Below, piece after piece: positions 1 to 6,600 of a stretch of DNA of 10,236 nucleotides. The translations under genes and the position numbers were made by a program. Source of the stretch: an uncultured Corynebacterium sp. (GTDB lineage Bacteria > Actinomycetota > Actinomycetes > Mycobacteriales > Mycobacteriaceae); contig CAJZGD010000079.1 of the NCBI GenBank assembly GCA_915275065.1, positions 1 through 10,236 of the forward strand, given 5' to 3'. The notes beneath the pieces were generated by a model. That model was not told the DNA's origin, ran no database searches, and was given only the letters and a program-made list of their open reading frames with translations. How positions within the stretch are numbered: position 1 is the stretch's first letter; each line of letters starts with the position of its first letter.

Positions 1-2
1 CG

Positions 3-182
3 CCGCAGCCCTACTACCAGGTAGAACCTGAGATAGTGGGGCTTGATTTTATTTCTATGCACCATTATTCATGTCCAGGCTTTTGGGATGACATGTGCGA
101 TTTGCATGGTGGGGATGACTGGAGCGAAAATCAGTGTGACCACTTCAGATATCAATTAGTAATAATCAAGTTGAAATATTAA
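3..182 (+). CDS. 3' end of an unrecognised protein (partial, runs off left edge)
   Basis: An open frame enters from the left edge and runs 59 codons to a TAA at 180-182. Its translation ends in HFRYQLVIIKLKY and is rich in Asp, His, Cys, Trp and Tyr, with a cluster HHYSCPGFWDD near the middle. I do not recognise the family and see no domain motif. It is more AT-rich than the genes to the right, which suggests either an accessory gene or an AT-rich intergenic stretch that is open by chance. Of the other edge frames I checked, none stays open as far. The lack of any visible start and the short length limit confidence. Confidence 0.35.
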   Translation, partial: PQPYYQVEPEIVGLDFISMHHYSCPGFWDDMCDLHGGDDWSENQCDHFRYQLVIIKLKY

Positions 183-199
183 AAATAGCACATTTGTTC

Positions 200-206
200 T
201 ATAAAT
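200..206 (+). promoter_or_regulatory. Putative -10 element of the cobF transcript
   Basis: TATAAAT lies in an AT-rich stretch and matches the corynebacterial -10 type. It would start transcription around 212-214, just before the GGGGTGC of the aptamer-like leader. No clear -35 hexamer lies at 16-18 nt, which is common in corynebacteria. The assignment is inferred from position and hexamer only. Confidence 0.35.
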
Positions 207-211
207 TTGGT

Positions 212-283
212 GGTGGGGTGCGGCTGAAATCGCTGAGAGGTGGTTTACACTGACATAAAAGAACTATTTTGTCGCGGAAGGGG
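212..283 (+). promoter_or_regulatory. TPP-riboswitch (THI-box)-like leader of cobF
   Basis: Three blocks resembling the TPP aptamer occur in the right order. GGGGTGC is at 215-221, GCTGAGAG at 232-239 and GCGGAAGGGG at 274-283 (family form GCGTAGGGA). A degraded ACTGAC at 249-254 stands where ACCTGAT is expected. GCG/CGC (221-223/231-233) can close a short P3-like hairpin. GACA/TGTC (252-255/270-273), extended by AAA/TTT, gives a P5-like stem ending directly before GCGG, as in the family. Against it: no C-run follows CTGAGA to pair with GGGG (P2), and P1 is not evident. The last block contains the cobF ribosome-binding site, so a working aptamer would control translation. It may be a divergent, decayed or chance match. 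Confidence 0.35.
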
Positions 284-287
284 TATT

Positions 288-1022
288 ATGCGGCACATCG
301 CTATTATCGGTATCGGTTCAGGAAATCCACAACATCTCACTGCTGAAGGGGTTGCTACATTACAACACGCTGACGTGGTTATAGCCATAGATAAAGGTGA
401 GGAAAAACACGATCTATTAGAGTTACGCAAAGAAATACTCGCCACACATAGCCCAAACGTGCCGTTGGTGACCGTCCTTGATCCACCACGCGACCGGAAA
501 CCCGTCGACTACCAGGCCGAAGTGCAACGCTGGCATCAGGCCCGTGCGGAAGTCGTCGAGCACGCCATCGTAGAAAACACTCCCGAGGACGGCACCGCGG
601 CCATACTGGTCTGGGGGGACCCATCGCTGTATGACTCGACACTCCGAGTCATCGAACGCTTTACGACGCCCGTAGATGTTGCCGTTATACCCGGCATTAC
701 CGCGGTCCAGGCGCTTACCGCCGCCCACCGCATCGTCTTAAACCGTGTTGGGGAAGAAATCGTCATCACCACTGGCCGGCAGCTCATGGACGGCGCCCGC
801 CACCGCAATTGCGTGGTCATGCTCGACGGTGGTGCCGCCTGGCTCACCGCCTACACCCCCTACACCTACATGTGGTGGGGCGCCTATCTCGGCACCGACA
901 AAGAAGTACTCCGCAGCGGCTATGCCCATGACATTGGTGCCGAAGTTGCCGCGCTGAAAACCCAGCTTCGGAAGGAACACGGCTGGATCATGGACATTTA
1001 CCTCCTGCGTGAATTGAACTAA
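288..1022 (+). CDS. cobF: Precorrin-6A synthase (deacetylating), CobF
   Basis: CobF uses S-adenosylmethionine to methylate C-1 of precorrin-5 and release its acetyl group as acetate, giving precorrin-6A in the aerobic cobalamin pathway. The 244-residue product fits the family. It begins RHIAIIGIGSGNP (GIGSGNP 8-14, the first SAM-binding loop), has the typical AIDKGEEKHDL at 33-43, WGDPSLYDS at 109-117 and VIPGITAVQAL around 133-143, features of the tetrapyrrole methylase fold. I chose ATG 288 because GGAAGGGG lies 4 nt upstream and homologues start here. The in-frame GTG at 240 would add 16 unconserved residues and falls inside the aptamer-like leader. No other cobalamin gene is visible in the window. 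The first ~150 bases are more AT-rich than the rest of the gene. The stop lies 1 nt from that of convergent mrx1. Confidence 0.93.
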   Translation: MRHIAIIGIGSGNPQHLTAEGVATLQHADVVIAIDKGEEKHDLLELRKEILATHSPNVPLVTVLDPPRDRKPVDYQAEVQRWHQARAEVVEHAIVENTPEDGTAAILVWGDPSLYDSTLRVIERFTTPVDVAVIPGITAVQALTAAHRIVLNRVGEEIVITTGRQLMDGARHRNCVVMLDGGAAWLTAYTPYTYMWWGAYLGTDKEVLRSGYAHDIGAEVAALKTQLRKEHGWIMDIYLLRELN

Positions 1023-1023
1023 C

Positions 1024-1287
1024 TCACGCCTTGGCGGCCGCCAGGCGGGCGTATTTCCGGGCCACCACCTTCGCCGGCGGATTGGTGGCATGTGTCCCAT
1101 CCGAATACAACACCGTGGGCACCACCCGGTTACCATTATTGACGGATTCCACCCACCGGGCGGCATCGGCATCATGGTCAACATCAATGGCAACATACGG
1201 CACGGTAGCGTCGTCAAGCGCTCTAGTGAGTCGCTGGCAGAATGGGCACCACGACGTCACGTATAGGGTAACAAGATCATTAGTCAT
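1024..1287 (-). CDS. mrx1: Mycoredoxin-1-like glutaredoxin
   Basis: A small glutaredoxin-fold reductase of 87 residues. The N-terminus reads VTLYVTSWCPFCQRL, with redox-active Cys14 and Cys17, and the conserved cis-Pro segment VVPTVLYSDG follows SVNNGNR. The SVNxGNRxVPT motif and the TSWC context match actinobacterial mycoredoxins, which reduce mixed disulfides between proteins and mycothiol. The active site here is CPFC, whereas the mycobacterial enzyme, as I recall it, has CGYC. ATG 1287 is chosen because it matches the length of known Mrx1 N-termini. Upstream in-frame alternatives are ATG 1308 and GTG 1329, the latter overlapping the folA stop (GTGA). It follows folA after 38 nt and is probably the last gene of thyA-folA-mrx1. 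The Shine-Dalgarno sequence is weak. Confidence 0.88.
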   Translation of the reverse strand: MTNDLVTLYVTSWCPFCQRLTRALDDATVPYVAIDVDHDADAARWVESVNNGNRVVPTVLYSDGTHATNPPAKVVARKYARLAAAKA

Positions 1288-1325
1288 GTCAGGTATAACA
1301 AAAACCATGGGATAAAGATTCCCGG

Positions 1326-1808
1326 TCACCCCGATATATTTTTCGTCCAGGTCTCAAACTTATAGCGCAGCCCAGACGATGACTTTAACCACTTACTATG
1401 CTGCACTAACTGAAAATCCGACGGAATGGCCGGCGCGAACACCGCCCGATCCCCCAACTCGAAGAGGTTCGTCGGAGCGTCGATAAGCGTGCGATGAATC
1501 TCCTGCACCTTGTCGATCGTGGCCGCATACACCACCCCGCCCCCAATCACCCAGCCGGACTCCGGCACACTAGCGATCACGCTCGCCCCATTCGACCACT
1601 TCCCCGGTGTGCGGCGAGACAACACTAAATTCTTCCGGCCCGGCAACGGTCGCATCGGCAACGATTCCCACGTGCGTCGCCCCATGATAATCGGCGACCC
1701 CAACGTGAGCTTCTTAAAATGCTGCAAATCCTCCGGCACATGCCACGGCATAGATTTACCATCACCAATGAGCCCCATAAGATTCTGCGCCCAAATTGCT
1801 CGCAACAT
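1326..1808 (-). CDS. folA: Dihydrofolate reductase
   Basis: Reduces dihydrofolate to tetrahydrofolate with NADPH, regenerating the cofactor that ThyA oxidises. The 160-residue length is normal for bacterial enzymes. Visible landmarks are IGDGKSMPWHVPEDLQHFK at 14-32, with the catalytic acid at Asp27 of PED (same number as in E. coli); PIIMGRRTWESLP, the adenosine-phosphate binding segment; LPGRKNLVLSRR; and WVIGGGVVYAATID, the GG loop near NADPH. The segment after it is slightly atypical: family members usually have a clearer pattern before the final strands, while this one reads TNLFELGDRAVFAP. The gene starts 2 nt after the thyA stop, with GGTG as the only ribosome-binding hint, so translation is probably coupled to thyA. 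Confidence 0.96.
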   Translation of the reverse strand: MLRAIWAQNLMGLIGDGKSMPWHVPEDLQHFKKLTLGSPIIMGRRTWESLPMRPLPGRKNLVLSRRTPGKWSNGASVIASVPESGWVIGGGVVYAATIDKVQEIHRTLIDAPTNLFELGDRAVFAPAIPSDFQLVQHSKWLKSSSGLRYKFETWTKNISG

Positions 1809-1810
1809 GA

Positions 1811-2629
1811 TTACACCGAAACCTGTGCCGGAATCCTCGGGTGCGGATCATAACCACGCACCACCACATCGGAAAACGTGTAGCTAAACAAATCCGCAGC
1901 CTTCCGCAACTCCAACTGAGGATACGGTCGGGGATCCCGCGTTAACTGCAATGCCACCTGCTCACGGTGATTATCGTAAATATGGCAATCACCCCCCGTC
2001 CAAATAAACTCGCCCACATGAAGCCCGGCCTGCTGCGCCAACATATGGGTCAAAAGCGAATACGACGCAATGTTAAACGGCACCCCTAAAAACATGTCTG
2101 CGCTCCGCTGATACACCTGGCACGACAGCTTATCATCGGCCACATACAGCTGGAATAATAAATGGCACGGCGGCAACGCCATCTTCGGCAACTCGCCCAC
2201 ATTCCACGCCGACACTATATTCCGCCGCGAATCAGGATCTGCCCGCAGCATTGCTAACGACGCAGAAATCTGGTCCACATACCCCCCATCCGGCGTCGGC
2301 CAACTCCGCCACTGCACCCCATACACCGGGCCTAACTCACCCTGGTCATCCGCCCACTCATTCCAAATCCGAATCCCATTCTCCTGCAACCACGCCACAT
2401 TCGATGACCCCGATAAAAACCACAATAATTCCCCCACAACCGAATGAAAATGCACCTGCTTCGTCGTAATCAACGGAAACGATTCCGCCAAATCAAACCG
2501 CAACTGTTGGGCAAATAAACTCGTCGTTCCCGTACCCGTGCGATCATTCTTATGCGTCCCCTCGGCCAGAATCTTCCGCAGCAAATCCTCATACGGAGTG
2601 GTAATCGTTACAGTGTTGTTATCAGGCAT
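1811..2629 (-). CDS. thyA: Thymidylate synthase (ThyA type)
   Basis: Methylates dUMP to dTMP using 5,10-methylenetetrahydrofolate, producing dihydrofolate. The 272-residue protein carries the whole ThyA signature: NDRTGTGT at 28-35 (phosphate-binding Arg), FPLITTKQVH, GPVYGVQWRSW, SRRNIVSAWNVGELPKMALP followed by PCH with the nucleophile Cys155, QRSADMFLGVPFNIASY, and GGDCHIYDNH binding the dUMP ribose. ATG 2629 gives the expected N-terminus. It is the first gene of the thyA-folA-mrx1 operon. A TACACT hexamer 7 nt before the ATG suggests a leaderless transcript. No ThyX-type enzyme is visible in the window. Nothing in the sequence suggests damage. Confidence 0.98.
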   Translation of the reverse strand: MPDNNTVTITTPYEDLLRKILAEGTHKNDRTGTGTTSLFAQQLRFDLAESFPLITTKQVHFHSVVGELLWFLSGSSNVAWLQENGIRIWNEWADDQGELGPVYGVQWRSWPTPDGGYVDQISASLAMLRADPDSRRNIVSAWNVGELPKMALPPCHLLFQLYVADDKLSCQVYQRSADMFLGVPFNIASYSLLTHMLAQQAGLHVGEFIWTGGDCHIYDNHREQVALQLTRDPRPYPQLELRKAADLFSYTFSDVVVRGYDPHPRIPAQVSV

Positions 2630-2636
2630 GGTTCAC

Positions 2637-2642
2637 AGTGTA
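2637..2642 (-). promoter_or_regulatory. Putative -10 element for leaderless thyA operon mRNA
   Basis: On the minus strand, TACACT (TANNNT) is followed by GTGAACC and then the thyA ATG, so transcription would begin at or next to the start codon. No Shine-Dalgarno sequence precedes the ATG, which supports this reading. A second TANNNT (TAGCGT) lies just upstream. No convincing -35 is seen. Confidence 0.35.
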
Positions 2643-2774
2643 ACGCTAAACCGGACATATATAATGACCACACACAAAACCCCACCAAACCCCTAGGAAA
2701 CCCGCGCGTGTCGTATATGCAACATCATGTGTGGTTTGGTCCTTACCGGTTGCGGCGGAAAAATTGCGGCAAAA

Positions 2775-2813
2775 TAAATCAGGTGGGGCAAAACACCAAC
2801 CCCACCTGATTTA
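2775..2813 (-). terminator. Intrinsic terminator of cysQ
   Basis: TAAATCAGGTGGGG (2775-2788) and CCCCACCTGATTTA (2800-2813) form a perfect 14-bp stem with an 11-nt loop, 10 nt past the cysQ stop. On the minus strand the stem is followed by TTTTGCC, a short U-tract, while the plus-strand side lacks one. It should separate cysQ transcripts from the thyA operon. The remaining 2630-2774 stretch holds only the thyA promoter region. Confidence 0.75.
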
Positions 2814-2823
2814 CATTGAAAAA

Positions 2824-3582
2824 CTAGTATGCCCCGTTCTCCTGCCGGAACGTTGCCGCCATCTCTAGAATGTCGTCCGCCAACTCGGGGCGACAAATCA
2901 AAATATCCGGCATATATGTGTCCTTATTGTTGTACACCAACTCGCTGCCATCCAGCCGGGAGCAATGCAGCCCCGCAGCCTTACACACACCCACCGGTGC
3001 CGCCGAATCCCACTCATACTGGCCCCCCGCATGAATATAGGCGTCATAATCACCAATCAACACATGCATGGCCTTTGCACCAGCCGATCCCAGCGGGGAA
3101 GTTACAAAGCCCAACTTCTCTGCCACATGATGCGACACCGCAGGCGCCCGATTATGCGACACCACAATCCGCTTCGCATACGGACCCGACACCGCACGGG
3201 CATCCGACGATAAAAACACCACCCCCAAATCCGGCAGCCCCACAGCCGCATGGGTTGGCACACCATTCTCCACTAACGCAATGTGAATGGCCCAATCCTG
3301 CCGGCCTGTAGCATATTCTCTGGTGCCATCGAGGGGGTCAATAATCCATACCCGGTCTTTCCCCAACCGTTCTGGATTATCCGCGGCTTCTTCCGACAAG
3401 AACCCATCATCGGGGCGATGTTGCTCAAGCACTCGCGCAATCCAATTCTGGGCTAAATCATCACCAGCTTCACCCAACGCCCGATCCCGCAACGCACCCA
3501 CGTTACGTATCCCCTTTAATAGATCAGCGGTACTCTGGGCAAGATGGTGAGTCAAAGTGGCATCATCTAAATGAGCAGTCAT
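2824..3582 (-). CDS. cysQ: CysQ-like 3'-phosphoadenosine 5'-phosphate phosphatase / inositol monophosphatase family
   Basis: A Mg-dependent, lithium-sensitive-type phosphatase fold. In actinobacteria CysQ removes the 3'-phosphate of PAP or PAPS, controlling by-products of sulfate assimilation, and some members also act on inositol phosphates. The 252 residues contain the metal-site motifs LSEEA (Glu64-Glu65), IIDPLDGTREY (Asp82 and Asp85) and EWDSAAPVG (Trp191-Asp192). ATG 3582 is chosen because the frame upstream (to 3735) lacks family resemblance and runs into the divergent lhr gene. No Shine-Dalgarno is seen; TAAACT lies 8 nt upstream, suggesting a leaderless mRNA. It stands alone, with a terminator behind it and lhr divergent in front. 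The family is clear; the exact substrate is inferred from CysQ-like features. Confidence 0.92.
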   Translation of the reverse strand: MTAHLDDATLTHHLAQSTADLLKGIRNVGALRDRALGEAGDDLAQNWIARVLEQHRPDDGFLSEEAADNPERLGKDRVWIIDPLDGTREYATGRQDWAIHIALVENGVPTHAAVGLPDLGVVFLSSDARAVSGPYAKRIVVSHNRAPAVSHHVAEKLGFVTSPLGSAGAKAMHVLIGDYDAYIHAGGQYEWDSAAPVGVCKAAGLHCSRLDGSELVYNNKDTYMPDILICRPELADDILEMAATFRQENGAY

Positions 3583-3587
3583 ACTAA

Positions 3588-3596
3588 TAAAGTTTA
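3588..3596. promoter_or_regulatory. Overlapping divergent -10 hexamers for cysQ and lhr
   Basis: Only 35 nt separate the cysQ and lhr starts. On the minus strand TAAACT (3596-3591) sits 8 nt before the cysQ ATG. On the plus strand TAAAGT (3588-3593) could start lhr mRNA around 3600-3606. The two hexamers share bases, so polymerase could occupy only one at a time. Both are TANNNT matches without clear -35 boxes. Confidence 0.3.
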
Positions 3597-3617
3597 GTTG
3601 TTTGATTGAATGGAAGC

Positions 3618-6600
3618 ATGCCCACCAACCCCACCCCAGAACCAGAAGACCACATTTTAGACAAATTCTCCCCCCACATTGCCACCTGGTTTCGGGATGT
3701 ATTCGCCCACCCAACCCCCGTGCAAACCGCCGCATGGTCTGCTATTTCCGCAGGTGAAAACGCATTAGTCGTGGCTCCCACGGGATCCGGGAAAACCCTT
3801 GCCGCGTTTTTGTGGGCACTCAACACTCTCGCCACCGCACCCGGCCAAACCCACCTACCTGTGGTCAATCCCACTACAAAAACTTCACTGCAAGAAACCC
3901 TCACAGCCGAAAGTGACGGCAATACCACCGAAAAACCCCGCCCGCAGCCCACCACACCCGGCATGATTGATACACCTGACGGCTCTGCTTCCGTGCCGAA
4001 CAGCGGGGTGTCTACTGCGCAGATTGACGCTCCTGCGGGCGTGAAGATCCTCTACATTTCCCCGCTCAAGGCCTTAGGTACCGATGTGGAACTCAACCTT
4101 CGCGCGCCCCTCACCGGCATTAACCACACCGCCGCCAGGCTAGGGATCCACCACCCCGATATCACCGTGGCCGTCCGCAGCGGCGACACCACTGCTGCGG
4201 AACGAGCCGCCCACATTCGGAACCCGCCCGACATTCTCATCACCACCCCGGAATCCGCCTACCTCATGCTCACCTCCAAGGCGGCCACCATCCTCAGCAC
4301 CGTCACCACCGTCATTGTCGACGAAATTCATGCCATTGCCGGCACGAAACGCGGAGTCCACCTCGCCCTCACCCTGGAGCGACTTGAACATTTAGCCGGA
4401 AAGCCCCTCCAGCGTATTGGGCTTTCCGCCACCGTCCGACCCCATGAAACCATCGCCCGGTTCCTGGGCGGCCGTCACCCCGTCACGATCATTGACCCGC
4501 CCACCACCAAAACCTGGGACCTTTCCGTCATCGTCCCCGTTCCCGACATGAGCGACCTTCCCACCCCCGAACTGGGCTCTACCATTGGCGACTACACCAT
4601 TGACGACCCGTTGGGGCTGACCAGTCCACTCGTTGCTGATTTCGCTGACGATTCGGAAGCGCTAGATAGCTCGGAAGCGCCGGATGGTTCGGCAATGTTG
4701 GATGGTTCGGAAGCGTCGGATGGTTTGGAAGCGCCGGCCGCCGCGGGGCCAGACACTCGTCTTCCTTCGGACACCCCCACGGCCTCAGGTGCGACCTCGG
4801 CTTCAGGCGCCGCGACCGTGGATGTTCCCGCAGCTTCGGACACCACAGCCTCCATCTGGCCCCACATTGAACAACATCTCTACGCCACCATCATGGCCCA
4901 CCAATCCACACTGGTGTTCGTCAACTCCCGCCGGATCGCCGAAAAACTCACCGCCAAACTCAATGAACTCCACGCCCACGCCTGTGCCCATACCCCGGCA
5001 GCTGGGGGCGAAGGGATTGGCGGAACCGATGGGGTAGGGGCCCAACCAACACAAAAGGTGCCACCACTATTGCCATCCATGAGCCGCGGCCGGCCACCGG
5101 CAGACATGATGAAACCCTCGGACGAAATCGTTACCGCACCCCGCGATATCGCCCGCGCCCACCACGGTTCGGTCGCCCAAGAAGAACGAGTCCGCACCGA
5201 AACCCTCCTCAAAGAAGGCCTACTCAAAGCCGTTGTTGCCACCAGCTCCCTCGAACTCGGGATCGACATGGGGGCCATCGACCTTGTCGTCCAAATCGAA
5301 TCCCCGCCGGCTGTTGCCAGCGGCCTCCAGCGCGTTGGTCGTGCCGGCCACATCGTCGGCGCCGCATCTACCGGAATTTTCTACCCTAAACATCGGGCCG
5401 ACCTCGTGAACACCGCGGTCACCGTCCAACGCATGCGGGCCGGGCTCATCGAAGAAATCCGCATCCCCACCAATGCGCTCGACGTGCTACTCCAACACAC
5501 CATTGCCGCCGTTTCCGTCGCCGACTGGGACATAGAACAATGGTTCGAAACGGTTACCCGGGCCTACCCCTATCACAACCTTGATCGAGAAGTTTTTGAT
5601 GCAGTAATAAACCTGGCTAGCGGCAGCTATCCTTCTACCGACTTTGCCGAACTTCGCCCCCGCATCATCTACGATCGCATCACCGGTACGCTCTCGGCCA
5701 GGCCCGGTGCCCAGCGCATTGCGGTCACAAGTGGCGGCACCATTGCCGACCGCGGCATGTTCGGGGTTTTCCTCCTGGGTGGCAGTGACGGGGCGCGCCG
5801 GGTGGGCGAACTCGATGAAGAAATGGTGTACGAATCCCGAGTGGGTGACGTATTCACTCTGGGGGCATCAAGTTGGCGCATCGAGGAAATCACCCGAGAT
5901 CAAGTGCTTGTGACACCCGCGCCGGGTTCATCCGGTCGGCTCCCGTTTTGGTTGGGGGACCAGGTGGGTCGACCGGCGGAACTTGGCAGGGCGGTGGGTG
6001 AGTTTCGTCGTGCTGTGGCACAGTCCCTAGCGGCGGAATCAGCGGGTGATGCCGGCGAAAAACGAAACGTAGAATATGAACAAATATTCGATGGGCTGGA
6101 TGAGTGGGCTTCCGGTAATATTCGACGGTTCATTTCGGAACAGCAGGATGCAACAGGCATTGTGCCGGATGAAAAAACCTTACTTGTCGAGCGTTTTCGC
6201 GACGAGGTCGGGGATTGGCGTGTGGTGCTGCATTCCCCCTACGGTCGAGGAGTGAACGCTGCTTGGGCGCTCGCGGTAGGGGCGAAAATCAGTTCGGATA
6301 TGGGGATTGATGCGCAGCCTGTGAGCGGTGACGATGGCATTGTGCTTCGGCTACCCGAGTCGGATGTGGTGCCGGGTGCTGGCCTCTTTCAAATTGATCC
6401 TGATGACATTGCCGACATCGTGGCGGAGCAGGTGGGGAATTCGGCGCTATTTGCCGCCCGATTCCGTGAGTGCGCCGCTCGGGGTTTGTTATTGCCGCGC
6501 CGTAATCCCGGCAAGCGTGCCCCACTATGGCAGCAGCGTCAGCGCGCCGCCCAACTGCTGGATGTGGCACGGAAATACCCCAACTTTCCCATCATTCTTG

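Noticed and set aside
240..287. GTG 240 as the cobF start, adding 16 residues
   Set aside because: The added residues do not resemble CobF, the codon lies inside the aptamer-like leader, and ATG 288 has a strong ribosome-binding site.
1288..1329. Longer mrx1 starting at GTG 1329 or ATG 1308
   Set aside because: Family N-termini begin a few residues before the first strand, matching ATG 1287; the extension is not conserved-looking.
2829..3311. 160-codon plus-strand frame opposite cysQ
   Set aside because: Pro/His/Thr-rich composition typical of the antisense frame of a real gene; no motif.
3583..3735. 51-residue N-terminal extension of cysQ
   Set aside because: It overlaps the start of lhr, lacks family similarity and bypasses the -10 hexamer placed 8 nt before ATG 3582.
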